Source: Alphaproteobacteria bacterium (GTDB taxonomy: Bacteria > Pseudomonadota > Alphaproteobacteria > MPNO01 > VGEU01). Taken from it: a stretch of 39,630 bases of DNA. The position numbers and the translations under genes are program-made. The stretch covers positions 1-39,630 of the forward strand of contig VGEU01000020.1 in assembly GCA_016869145.1 (NCBI GenBank). Reading direction: 5' to 3'. The notes beneath the pieces were generated by a model that made no database searches, was not told the origin of the DNA, and saw only the letters and a program-made list of their open reading frames with translations. Positions 22,162-30,569 of this stretch are shown here, piece by piece; position 1 is the stretch's first letter, and every line of letters starts with the position of its first letter.

Positions 22162-24831
22162 ATGGAAAAGACCTATCGGCCCGCCGAGGTCGAAGCCCGG
22201 CAATATGCCCGTTGGGAGGAGGCCGGCGCCTTCGCCTCGGCCGCGACACGGGCGGCGGGCGAGACGAACGCCGTGCCCTACACGATCGTCATCCCGCCGC
22301 CGAACGTCACCGGCAGCCTCCATATCGGGCACGCGCTCAACAACACCCTGCAGGACATCCTGATCCGCTATCGCCGCATGCGCGGACGCGATGCCTTGTG
22401 GCAACCGGGCACAGACCACGCCGGCATCGCGACCCAGATGGTCGTCGAGCGCCAACTCGCGGCCGACGGCAAGACGCGGCACGATCTCGGCCGCGACGCG
22501 TTCATCGACCGGGTCTGGCGGTGGAAGGCGGAATCGGGCGGCACGATCATCGGCCAGCTCCGCCGCCTCGGCGCGAGCTGCGACTGGGCGCGCGAACGGT
22601 TCACGATGGACGAGGGGTTGAGCGAGGCGGTGCGCTGCGTCTTCGTCACCCTGCACAAGGAAGGCCTCGTCTACCGCGACAAGCGGCTGGTGAACTGGGA
22701 CCCGCGGCTCCACACGGCGGTCTCCGATCTCGAGGTGCAGCAGCGCGAGGAGAAGGGGAAGCTCTGGTATTTCCGCTACCCGGTCGAGGGCGGCGACGGC
22801 GTCCACATCACCATCGCGACGACGCGGCCCGAGACGATGCTCGGCGACACCGCGGTCGCCGTGCATCCCGATGACGAGCGCCACCGCGCGCTGGTCGGCC
22901 GCCACGTGATCCTGCCGATCGTCGGCCGGCGCATCCCGATCCTCGCCGATCCGATGAGCGATCCCGAGAAGGGCTCGGGCGCGGTCAAGATCACGCCCGC
23001 GCACGACTTCAACGATTTCGAGCTCGGACGTCGCCACGATCTCCCGATGGTCGACATCTTCGACGTCAACGCGGCGCTCAACGACAACGTGCCCGCCGGC
23101 TATCGCGGGCTCGACCGGTTCGTCGCGCGCGAGAAGATCGTCGCGGAGATGGAAGCGCTCGGGCTCCTCGAGAGGATCGACGACCACGTGCTGATGCTTC
23201 CCTATGGCGATCGCTCCGGCGTCGTGATCGAGCCGCGGCTCACCGACCAGTGGTTCGTCGATGCGGCGACGCTCGCGAGACCGGCGATCGAGGCGGTCGA
23301 GGCGGGTCGCATCCGCTTCGTGCCGCGGCATTGGGAGAGCACCTATTTCGACTGGATGCGGAACATCCAGCCGTGGTGCGTGTCGCGCCAGATCTGGTGG
23401 GGCCACCAGATCCCGGCCTGGTACGGTCCGGACGGCACGATCTTCGTCGAGATGACCGAGGCGGAAGCGCTGTGCGCCGCGGCGAAGCACTACGGCCGCG
23501 ACACCGACCTCGTCCGCGACGCCGACGTGCTCGACACCTGGTTCTCCTCGGCGCTGTGGCCGTTCTCGACGCTGGGCTGGCCGGAGCAATCGCCCGCGCT
23601 CGCCCGCTACTACCCGACCGATGTCCTGGTGACCGGCTTCGACATCATCTTCTTCTGGGTCGCCCGGATGATCATGATGGGCATGCACTTCATGCACGAC
23701 GTGCCGTTCCGCATCGTCTACATCCATGCGCTCGTGCGCGACGCGCAAGGCCAGAAGATGTCGAAAAGCAAGGGGAACGTGCTCGATCCCCTGGTGCTCA
23801 TCGACGAGTACGGCGCCGATGCGCTCCGCTTCACGCTCACCGCCTTCGCCGCGCAGGGGCGCGACATCAAGCTCTCGACGGGCCGCATCGAGGGCTACCG
23901 CAACTTCGTCACCAAGATCTGGAACGCCTCGCGCTACGCCGAGATGAACGGCTGTGCGGCGGTGCCGGATTTCGATCCCGCGTCGGGTCGGCTCACGGTG
24001 GACCGCTGGATCGTCGGTGCGCTCGCCGATGCGGTCCGGCGCACCGAGGAGGCGATCGAGGATTACCGCTTCAACGAGGCGGCGCAGGCGGCCTACACCT
24101 TCGTCTGGCACACGTTCTGCGACTGGTATCTCGAGTTCACCAAGCCGATCCTCGCCGAAGGCGACGCGGCGGCGAAGGCCGAGGTGCGCGCAACGACGGC
24201 CTGGGTGCTCGACACGATCTTGAAACTCCTGCACCCAATGATGCCGTTCGTGACCGAGGAGCTCTGGGACAATCGCGCGCCCGCGGGCCGACCCCGGAAG
24301 GCGATGCTGGTGTCCGAAAGCTGGCCCGTGCTCGATCCGTCGCTCGTCGATCCTCTGGCGAAGATCGAGATGGACTGGGTCGTCCGCCTGATCTCTGGCG
24401 TCCGCACCATGCGGGCCGAGATGAACGTCCCGCCGGCGGCGAAGATCGAACTCCTCGTCGATGGTGCGCTGTCCGAAACGCTCCGACGCCTCGAGACCCA
24501 TCGCGAGCTGATCGTCAGGCTCGCGCGTCTTTCGAGCGCTGCGGCGCTCGCCGGCCCGGCGCCGGCCGAGGCGGCCCGGCTCGTCCTCGACGAGGCGACC
24601 GTGATCCTTCCCTTGGGCGGCGTCATCGACATCGCGCAGGAGCGGGCCCGTCTCCGCAAGGAGATCGGTCGCCTCGAGCGGGAGATCGACGGCATCGACA
24701 AGAAGCTCGGCAACGCCAACTTTGTCGCCCGCGCGCCGGAGGAGGTGGTCGAGGAGAATCGCGAACGCCGCGCCGAGTTCGAGACGACGCGCGCGCGTCT
24801 GTCGGAGGCGCTCGTCCAGCTCGGCGTCTGA
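22162..24831 (+). CDS. valS: Valyl-tRNA synthetase, 889 aa
   Basis: Charges tRNA-Val in the cytosol (class Ia). Visible are HIGH at residues 54-57 in [12 protein letters not shown], the CP1 editing domain ([19 protein letters not shown] and [19 protein letters not shown]), [15 protein letters not shown], and [12 protein letters not shown] at 532-543. The anticodon-binding domain is followed by a C-terminal coiled coil from about residue 820 ([23 protein letters not shown] ... [16 protein letters not shown]) that ValRS uses to grip tRNA. Length is normal for the alphaproteobacterial form. Start ATG 22162 gives the usual [11 protein letters not shown] opening. An enoyl-CoA hydratase-like gene follows after 25 bases. 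Confidence 0.97.
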   Translation: MEKTYRPAEVEARQYARWEEAGAFASAATRAAGETNAVPYTIVIPPPNVTGSLHIGHALNNTLQDILIRYRRMRGRDALWQPGTDHAGIATQMVVERQLAADGKTRHDLGRDAFIDRVWRWKAESGGTIIGQLRRLGASCDWARERFTMDEGLSEAVRCVFVTLHKEGLVYRDKRLVNWDPRLHTAVSDLEVQQREEKGKLWYFRYPVEGGDGVHITIATTRPETMLGDTAVAVHPDDERHRALVGRHVILPIVGRRIPILADPMSDPEKGSGAVKITPAHDFNDFELGRRHDLPMVDIFDVNAALNDNVPAGYRGLDRFVAREKIVAEMEALGLLERIDDHVLMLPYGDRSGVVIEPRLTDQWFVDAATLARPAIEAVEAGRIRFVPRHWESTYFDWMRNIQPWCVSRQIWWGHQIPAWYGPDGTIFVEMTEAEALCAAAKHYGRDTDLVRDADVLDTWFSSALWPFSTLGWPEQSPALARYYPTDVLVTGFDIIFFWVARMIMMGMHFMHDVPFRIVYIHALVRDAQGQKMSKSKGNVLDPLVLIDEYGADALRFTLTAFAAQGRDIKLSTGRIEGYRNFVTKIWNASRYAEMNGCAAVPDFDPASGRLTVDRWIVGALADAVRRTEEAIEDYRFNEAAQAAYTFVWHTFCDWYLEFTKPILAEGDAAAKAEVRATTAWVLDTILKLLHPMMPFVTEELWDNRAPAGRPRKAMLVSESWPVLDPSLVDPLAKIEMDWVVRLISGVRTMRAEMNVPPAAKIELLVDGALSETLRRLETHRELIVRLARLSSAAALAGPAPAEAARLVLDEATVILPLGGVIDIAQERARLRKEIGRLEREIDGIDKKLGNANFVARAPEEVVEENRERRAEFETTRARLSEALVQLGV

Positions 24832-24856
24832 TCCCACCCGTATTGCGGAGGCGTCC

Positions 24857-25666
24857 ATGACCAAGACCTATCCCGGCATCGAGCGGCTGCAGCTCGAGTT
24901 CGTCGCGCCGCGCGTTCTCCAGGTGACGCTCGACAGCCCAGGCCGGCTCAACGCGACCGATGCCAAGATGCACGGCGAGCTCGCCGAGATCTGGCGCCAC
25001 GCGGATGCCGATCCCGAGGTGTCGAGCATCCTGATCCGCGGCGCCGGCAAGGCGTTCTCCGCCGGCGGCGATCTCGACCTGGTCCAGGCGATGACCGAGG
25101 ACTTCCAGGTCCTGACGCGCGTTTGGCGCGAGGCACGCGACATCGTCTACAACGTCATCAACTGCTCGAAGCCGGTGGTCTCGGCGATCCATGGGCCGGC
25201 GGTCGGCGCCGGCCTCGTCTGCGCGCTTCTCGCCGATGTCTCGGTCGCGGCGAAGACCGCGCGCATCATCGACGGCCATACCCGGCTCGGCGTCGCCGCC
25301 GGCGATCACGCGACGATCGTGTGGCCACTCCTCTGCGGCATGGCGAAGGCGAAATACTATCTCCTCACCTGCGAGCCCCTGTCGGGCGAGGAGGCCGAGC
25401 GCATCGGCCTCGTCTCGCTCTGCGTCGAGGACGATAAGTTGATGGAGACCGCGATTGGCGTCACCAAGCGCCTCGCCGCCGGCTCGCCAACGGCGATGCG
25501 GTGGACCAAGTACACGCTCAACAACTGGCTCCGCATGGCGGGGCCTTCGTTCGATGCCTCGCTCGGGCTCGAGATGCTGGGCTTCACCGGGCCCGACGCG
25601 CGCGAGGGCCTCGCCTCGCTCCGCGAGAAGCGCGGGCCCCGGTTCTCGACCGATTCCCCAGTTTGA
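24857..25666 (+). CDS. Enoyl-CoA hydratase/isomerase family protein, 269 aa
   Basis: A crotonase-fold enzyme acting on an acyl-CoA (hydration, isomerisation or cleavage). The oxyanion-hole segments are clear: [15 protein letters not shown] and [22 protein letters not shown]. At the position of the second catalytic Glu there is [14 protein letters not shown], so the hydratase Glu pair is incomplete. This is common in family members that are not true enoyl-CoA hydratases. The late motif [14 protein letters not shown] is standard. ATG 24857 has GGAGG 6 bases upstream. It is 25 bases downstream of valS and 42 bases upstream of a flavin-reductase-like gene, and may be read with both. The exact reaction is unknown. 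Confidence 0.88.
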   Translation: MTKTYPGIERLQLEFVAPRVLQVTLDSPGRLNATDAKMHGELAEIWRHADADPEVSSILIRGAGKAFSAGGDLDLVQAMTEDFQVLTRVWREARDIVYNVINCSKPVVSAIHGPAVGAGLVCALLADVSVAAKTARIIDGHTRLGVAAGDHATIVWPLLCGMAKAKYYLLTCEPLSGEEAERIGLVSLCVEDDKLMETAIGVTKRLAAGSPTAMRWTKYTLNNWLRMAGPSFDASLGLEMLGFTGPDAREGLASLREKRGPRFSTDSPV

Positions 25667-25708
25667 GGGTTCGGCTATAGTGGGGCGTCAGCCCGGGAGG
25701 AGCCGCCG

Positions 25709-26401
25709 ATGTTCTACGAGACCGAGAAGAACAATCACGGGCTCAAATACAACCCGTACAAGTCGATCGTGATCCCGCGGCCGATCGGCTGGATCTCGAC
25801 GATCAGCCACGACGGCATCGTGAACCTGGCGCCGTTCAGCCAGTTCAACAATCTCGGCTACGATCCGCCTTATGTGATGTTCTCGGCCTCGACGCACCCG
25901 GACGGCGCGCGCAACAAGGATAGCGTGCACAACGCCCAGATGACCGGCGAGTTCGTCGTCAACATGGCGACCTACGAGCTCCGCGAGGCGGTCAGCAAGT
26001 CGTCCTATTACCTGCCGCCGGAGGTCGATGAGTTCGACTATGCCGGGCTCGAGAAGGCGCCGTCGGTGCTCGTCAAGCCGCCGCGCGTCGCGGCCTCGCC
26101 GATCCATCTCGAATGCGTGTTCCACCAGACCGTGGTGCTGCCCGGCTATTCGATCAACAACATCTGCAACGTGGTGATCGGCCGTGTCGTCGGCGTCCAC
26201 ATCCGCGACGACGTTCTGACCGCCGACGGCCGCATCGACGTCCTCAAGGTGCGCCCGATCGCGCGTCTCGGCTATCACGACTACACCTCGGTCGATTCCA
26301 TCTTCACGATGAAGATCGACGAGACCGCGTTCAGCGAGCAGCTCAAGGCCGGTCTCGGCGGCGAGGCCAAGGGCAAGCGCCCGCGCCAGGCCGCGGAATA
26401 G
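25709..26401 (+). CDS. Flavin reductase-like (FMN-binding split-barrel) protein, 230 aa
   Basis: A split-barrel flavoprotein of the flavin-reductase-like family (PF01613) that binds FMN and reduces it, or uses it, with NAD(P)H. Typical sequence includes IPRPIGWISTISHDGIVNLAPFSQFNNLGYDPPYVMFSAS near the N-terminus, then HNAQMTGEFVVNM and HLECVFHQTVVLPG, and finally RPIARLGYHDYTSVDSIFTM. A very strong ribosome site (GGGAGGAG) precedes ATG 25709. Soluble, with a Lys/Arg-rich tail. A TATAGT box 25 bases upstream of the ATG suggests possible independent transcription, but no -35 is evident. It converges with the PaaK-like gene (8 bases between stops). It could serve a two-component monooxygenase or a corrinoid enzyme; none is proven. 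Confidence 0.88.
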   Translation: MFYETEKNNHGLKYNPYKSIVIPRPIGWISTISHDGIVNLAPFSQFNNLGYDPPYVMFSASTHPDGARNKDSVHNAQMTGEFVVNMATYELREAVSKSSYYLPPEVDEFDYAGLEKAPSVLVKPPRVAASPIHLECVFHQTVVLPGYSINNICNVVIGRVVGVHIRDDVLTADGRIDVLKVRPIARLGYHDYTSVDSIFTMKIDETAFSEQLKAGLGGEAKGKRPRQAAE

Positions 26402-26409
26402 GCGCCCTT

Positions 26410-27720
26410 TCAGCCGCGCGTGTCGACGAAGCGCGGCGCCTTGACCGAGGATTCGAACTCCTTCGCGAGCGTGCCGACCGCGATGACGACGACCTCGGGC
26501 GTGAGCTCAAACGTCGCCTTGGTCGCCGCGACGATCGCCGCGGTCGTCGCGGCCGAATCGGCGCCGCGCTTGATCTCGACCGACAGCCTGAGCCCGTCGA
26601 TCCCCTTGGCGTCGGCCATCGCCTCGGCCTTGAAGTCATTGACGGCGGTGTTCGCGAACAGGAAGTCCTCGAACTCCTGGTGGTTGATGTTGACGCCGCG
26701 CACCTTGAAGAAGCCGGCGGTGCGATGGGCGTGGCGGATCAGGGGAAAGACGCCGAACAGGCCGTCATTGCGCCCCTCGCTCTGGCGGATCACGATGTCG
26801 CCCGAGTTCCAGCGGATGAACGGCGTCGCGTTGTTGGTGTAGAGCGGCGTGACAAGGAGCGTGCCGGGCGTGCCGTCGGGCACGGGCTTCCAGGTCTCCG
26901 GGTCGACGACCTCGATATGGGCGAGATCGGTCCAGATGTGGAAGCCCTCGTTCAAGGGGCTCTCGGCGCCCATCATCGAGCATTCGGTCATGCCGAAGCA
27001 GTCGAACAGGCGGGCGCCCCACTCGCGCTCGATCTTGGCGCGCTTGGCGGCCGAGATCGGCTCGGCGGTCGTGAGGATCCGCTCGACCGACCCGGCGGCG
27101 AGATCGATGCCCGAGGCCTCGGCGAGATTGGCGAGGTGGAGGGCATAGGACGACATCCCCATCCAGAGCGAGGGCTTCATCGTCCGGATCAATTCGAGCT
27201 GGAGCGCCGACGGTGTCGCCGCGCCGGCGCCCGCCCACACCATGCCGATGCCTTCCTCGCGGCCGGCGCGCGCCCACATATGGCCGGCGGGATGGATGCC
27301 GAGCGGGAAGGAGAGGTGCGCCGTGTTGCCCGCCAGGGTCCCGGTGCAGAGATAGGTGCGCGTGAAGCCCACCATGCAGTAGCGGATGTCCTCGAAGGTG
27401 CGGGCGTAGAAGAGGGGCTTTCCGGTCGCGCCGCCGGAGCGCCAGAACTCGCAGACCTCCTCGGGCCGGCAGATGCGGAAATCGCTGTAGAACGCCTCCA
27501 CCGTCATCGCGCGGAGAGCGTCCTTGTGGAGGATCGGGATCTTCGCCCATTCCTCCGGGTCGTCGAGCCGGTCGAGCCGCACATGATCGAGCCGGCCCTT
27601 CCAGAACGGGGCGCGCCGCGCCTTCTCGACCGCAAGCCGCATCTGGCGGCGCTGGATCGCCGCGATCTCGGCCCGAGATTTCGGGATGGGGAGAAGCTCG
27701 CTCGACGGCGAAAGCGTCAA
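26410..27720 (-). CDS. PaaK-like adenylate-forming enzyme (phenylacetate-CoA ligase family), 436 aa
   Basis: A member of the ANL superfamily close to phenylacetate-CoA ligases: it activates a carboxylate with ATP and usually transfers it to CoA. Visible are the P-loop SGGATGKP (residues 95-102), FDCFGMTECSMMGAESP (the Y/FG-x-TE motif), and RWNSGDIVI, which carries the conserved Asp. The C-terminal half from about residue 330 holds FFKVRGVNINHQEFEDFLF in place of the usual 'GrgDdvi..rG.ni.P..iE' hinge. The start is TTG 27720, with GAAGGA 6 bases upstream and a TTGA overlap with the upstream stop, so translation is coupled to the two RdhA/QueG-like genes. The carboxylate substrate is unknown. 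Confidence 0.85.
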   Translation of the reverse strand: MTLSPSSELLPIPKSRAEIAAIQRRQMRLAVEKARRAPFWKGRLDHVRLDRLDDPEEWAKIPILHKDALRAMTVEAFYSDFRICRPEEVCEFWRSGGATGKPLFYARTFEDIRYCMVGFTRTYLCTGTLAGNTAHLSFPLGIHPAGHMWARAGREEGIGMVWAGAGAATPSALQLELIRTMKPSLWMGMSSYALHLANLAEASGIDLAAGSVERILTTAEPISAAKRAKIEREWGARLFDCFGMTECSMMGAESPLNEGFHIWTDLAHIEVVDPETWKPVPDGTPGTLLVTPLYTNNATPFIRWNSGDIVIRQSEGRNDGLFGVFPLIRHAHRTAGFFKVRGVNINHQEFEDFLFANTAVNDFKAEAMADAKGIDGLRLSVEIKRGADSAATTAAIVAATKATFELTPEVVVIAVGTLAKEFESSVKAPRFVDTRG

Positions 27721-28721
27721 GGCGTGTCCTTCGGGGATGGTGTGCGGCCGATCCAGCGCGCCTGCGCCGTCCGGCCCGGCGACACCACGCCGGCCTTCTC
27801 GTCGGCGACCATGCGGGCGAGGCGGGCGCGCTTCTCGGGCGTGTCCTCGGGCATCGTCTCGAGCGCGTCCTTGTAGAACCGCGCGTAGTCGGCCCCGACC
27901 GGACAGACATCCTGGCAGCGCCGGCAGCCGGTGACGACACCGGCGCCGCGGAGGATCGACTGCCACAGGTTGAAGCTGGTCTCGGAGCGGATCAGCTCCA
28001 TCTTGGCGTCGAGACCGTTGGCATCGAGCACCGTGCCGATGTGCTCGGCGAGCTGCGCGAACCCGTGCGGCGAGCGGTAGCGGTCGCACGTCGACCAGTC
28101 ACGCGCCCAGTGGCCGACGACATCGCCGGGGCAGGTCGAGAGGCAGCGCCCGCATTCCGGCCCGAGGCAGAGCGCCTCGGTCATCGGCCTGTCGACCGCG
28201 CAGTCGATCGACGAGAGGATCGCGCTCAGGATCACGCGCGGGCCGAACTCGGGCGTGAGGAGCTGGAGGTTGAGCCCGAGCGTCCCGAGCCCGGCCTCGA
28301 CGGCGGCGTGGTTGAGCGAGAGGAGCGTCGTCATGTGCGCGCTCGGATCGTTCCGGTAGCGCCACGGATCGACATGGGTCGGCGGGATGATGATCGCCGG
28401 GTAGCCCTTGTCCTCGAGCCAGTAGACGAGCTCGAGCGAGGCCTCCTCGAGCGCGGTCAGCGTGAGCTCGTCGTTGTAGTATTTGTGCCGTTCGTCCCAG
28501 CGCGCGAGCCGGGTGGTGCCGGCGGTGTAGTGCTTGGCGAGGACGATCACGCGGCCGGCGTCGAGCTCGGTGATGTCGGAGGGCCGTCGCGGGTCGGCGG
28601 GATCGGGCGGGTGCGTGTCCATCACCGTGCCGTCGGCGATGCCGACGAGGTCGACGCCGAGCGATTTGGCCTTGGCCTTGATCTCGTCGGCGCCGAGCGG
28701 GGCCTTGAACGCGCCGATCAT
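27717..28721 (-). CDS. RdhA/QueG superfamily double-[4Fe-4S] protein, paralogue B, 334 aa
   Basis: Related to reductive dehalogenases and epoxyqueuosine reductase. The segment VEAGLGTLGLNLQLLTPEFGPRVILSAILSS is the conserved corrinoid-domain end. It is followed by the eight-Cys double-cluster layout: C185-x4-C190-x2-C193-x3-C197-P, C212, then C266-x2-C269-x3-C273-P. The N-terminus (ADEIKAKAKSLGVDLVGIAD) matches the first helix-strand of the same family. There is no Tat or Sec signal, so it should be cytosolic. QueG's C-terminal HEAT-repeat extension is absent. ATG 28721 shares a base with the upstream paralogue's stop (TGATG). The substrate is unknown; I would not call it a dehalogenase on this evidence. 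Confidence 0.78.
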   Translation of the reverse strand: MIGAFKAPLGADEIKAKAKSLGVDLVGIADGTVMDTHPPDPADPRRPSDITELDAGRVIVLAKHYTAGTTRLARWDERHKYYNDELTLTALEEASLELVYWLEDKGYPAIIIPPTHVDPWRYRNDPSAHMTTLLSLNHAAVEAGLGTLGLNLQLLTPEFGPRVILSAILSSIDCAVDRPMTEALCLGPECGRCLSTCPGDVVGHWARDWSTCDRYRSPHGFAQLAEHIGTVLDANGLDAKMELIRSETSFNLWQSILRGAGVVTGCRRCQDVCPVGADYARFYKDALETMPEDTPEKRARLARMVADEKAGVVSPGRTAQARWIGRTPSPKDTP

Positions 28722-29761
28722 CACTCCTTCTCCACGGTATCGGCACCGGCGGTGGCCGCGGCGGTGGCGCGCGCGGCCTGCTCCTTCTTGAACGCCTGGA
28801 GCTGGCGCGCGACCATGCCCTTGTAGCCTTCGGGGCCGACCCAGCGTTTGTTCCAGTCGTTGAGGCCGGCGACCTCGGCGCCCGATTTGCGCGCGTCCTT
28901 GTAGCCCTGCGCCTTCGCGATCTTCTCCGGCGTCTTCTCCGGGATGTGCTTCTGGATGTCGGCGAGATGGGCGTGATAGTCGTTGCCGACCGGGCATACC
29001 GCGAGGCAGCGCGGGCAGTCGCCGAACGAGCCGACGACGCGGAGCAGCCCCTGCCAGAAGCCGAACAGCTCGCGGTCGGCGGCGAGCTTCTTCTGCTGGT
29101 CTGGGCTCGCCTTCGAGAAGTGCTCCCAGAACTTGATGATGGTCGAGAAGCCGAACTCCTGCGCCTCCGTCGCGCAGGCGCGCTTGTCGATCCCGAAATG
29201 CAGCACCGCGTCCGACGGGCACGAATAGAGGCAGCGGCTGCACGATTCGCCGATGCAGACCTGCTCGGTGATCGGGCTGTCGGCCTCGAGCTCGAGCTCG
29301 GTCAGGATCCCGGTCAGATAGACGCGCGGCCCGAACTCGGGGGTGAGGATGTTGACCTCGAGGCCGAACGTGCCGAGGCCGGCCTCGATGCCGAGATGGC
29401 GGGTCGAGAGCCGGCCATAGCTCGCGCGCTTGTAGTTCCAGTCGGTCTCCTGCGCCGCGGTGACGAAGGAGGGGTGGCCTTCGCGCTCCAGCGCCTCGGC
29501 GAGCTTGTAGGCGATGCGGTCCATCTTCCGCAGCACCAGCATGTCGATGTACTGCACCGGCACGTTGGTCTTGCAGCGGAAGGCGCCGACTGGGATGCGC
29601 TTGACGACGACGATGACGCTCTTGCAATAGGGCGAGATGCGCTCGGGCGTCTGCGGCCAGCGCGGGTCGGGCGGAAAGGCGTTCAGCGTCTTGGCACTCG
29701 CGATGCCGACGAGATCGGCGCCGAGATCCTTGGCGAGCTGTTTTACGGCCGCAGCATCCAC
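28721..29761 (-). CDS. RdhA/QueG superfamily double-[4Fe-4S] protein, paralogue A, 346 aa
   Basis: First of the tandem pair. The corrinoid-type segment IEAGLGTFGLEVNILTPEFGPRVYLTGILTELELEADSPI is closer to RdhA (TPEYGPR, D-x-P) than to QueG. The cluster cysteines are C169-x4-C174-x2-C177-x3-C181-P, C196, then C249-x2-C252-x3-C256-P, the same spacing as in paralogue B. The C-terminal 70 residues are Lys/Ala-rich and differ from B. There is no twin-arginine signal, and no membrane-anchor (RdhB-like) gene is nearby, which argues against respiratory dehalogenation. ATG 29761 has GGGAG 8 bases upstream. It lies 51 bases downstream of a 2-oxoglutarate-oxygenase-like gene on the same strand and overlaps paralogue B by one base. 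Confidence 0.8.
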   Translation of the reverse strand: MDAAAVKQLAKDLGADLVGIASAKTLNAFPPDPRWPQTPERISPYCKSVIVVVKRIPVGAFRCKTNVPVQYIDMLVLRKMDRIAYKLAEALEREGHPSFVTAAQETDWNYKRASYGRLSTRHLGIEAGLGTFGLEVNILTPEFGPRVYLTGILTELELEADSPITEQVCIGESCSRCLYSCPSDAVLHFGIDKRACATEAQEFGFSTIIKFWEHFSKASPDQQKKLAADRELFGFWQGLLRVVGSFGDCPRCLAVCPVGNDYHAHLADIQKHIPEKTPEKIAKAQGYKDARKSGAEVAGLNDWNKRWVGPEGYKGMVARQLQAFKKEQAARATAAATAGADTVEKE

Positions 29762-29812
29762 GCGACACTCCCGTGAGCTAGGATCGTGGAGGGTCGCACA
29801 GCGGCGCCCGGC

Positions 29813-30430
29813 TCACAAGCCGGCGGCGGTCGCGAGCGCGAAGTTCCAGGCGATGCTGATCCGCGGTCGCTCGCCCCGGTAGACATGGACGAAGTGGACG
29901 ATCTGGCTCGGGAAACCGAACATCAGACCGTCGACATGCTGCGGCATGACCGCCTGGGACAACCGTCCGGCCTCCTCGTGGCAGCACAGTGTCAGCCGTG
30001 GATCGACGAAGGCGAAACGACCGTTATGCGGATTTGTCGGCTCATTGGTGCCGAGATCGAGAAAATAGACGACCGAGACCGTGGATCGGGTATGGCTGTG
30101 CGGCTGTCCGTATTCGCCCGAGGCGGTCACGTTGGCCCAGCTACCGACGAGGCGGGTATCGCGGCTATATCCCTTGCGCACGAAGGCGCACGCGCGCTCG
30201 GTCAGAAGCGTGGCGGCGGGTACGTTCCAGCGCTCGAGGTCGTAGGCCTTGGCGCCACCCGAACCGGGAAGGCCGACCCCGGTCGCCGCGGTGCGCGCCA
30301 GGCACGCCGCGATCAGCGCGGGATGATACGCCGCGGTGTCGTCGAACAGGGTCCACGGGAAGGCCGCGTGACCGATGGTCCCGATCGACTGTCTGGGAGG
30401 CCACACCGGCGGCATCGGCGCGAGGCTCAT
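29813..30430 (-). CDS. 2OG-Fe(II) oxygenase-like protein (TIGR02466-like), 205 aa
   Basis: Resembles the TIGR02466 group of putative 2-oxoglutarate/Fe(II) dioxygenases, seen in many bacteria and phages but with unknown substrate. The double-stranded beta-helix features are [31 protein letters not shown] (with H-x-H iron-ligand candidates), [10 protein letters not shown], and [31 protein letters not shown], which carries the distal His and the Arg that would hold 2-oxoglutarate. The N-terminal 80 residues are less recognisable. No signal peptide. It diverges from ilvD and is the likely first gene of the RdhA/QueG-like operon, although the 51-base gap could hold a separate promoter. Confidence 0.75.
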   Translation of the reverse strand: MSLAPMPPVWPPRQSIGTIGHAAFPWTLFDDTAAYHPALIAACLARTAATGVGLPGSGGAKAYDLERWNVPAATLLTERACAFVRKGYSRDTRLVGSWANVTASGEYGQPHSHTRSTVSVVYFLDLGTNEPTNPHNGRFAFVDPRLTLCCHEEAGRLSQAVMPQHVDGLMFGFPSQIVHFVHVYRGERPRISIAWNFALATAAGL

Positions 30431-30569
30431 CGCAAGAGCGTCCTTCTGCGCGACCCGAGCATGCGGCGCGTGGCCTGGGCTGTCGAGAGCGAGGTTGCGG
30501 CGCCAGCGGCGACGGCACTATTCTCGGCGCCCCAATCGATCGACGCCGATTGCACAACGGGAGCCCGTC

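Noticed and set aside
21964-24864. Very long minus-strand open frame (over 960 codons) opposite valS
   Set aside because: It is antisense to an unmistakable valS and rich in Arg, Asp and His with no family motif. Such frames are expected in GC-rich DNA, where the third-position bias of the true gene suppresses stops on the other strand.
27717-29761. Calling the tandem Fe-S proteins respiratory reductive dehalogenases or queG
   Set aside because: No twin-arginine signal or RdhB-like anchor for the former and no C-terminal HEAT region for the latter; only superfamily membership is supported.
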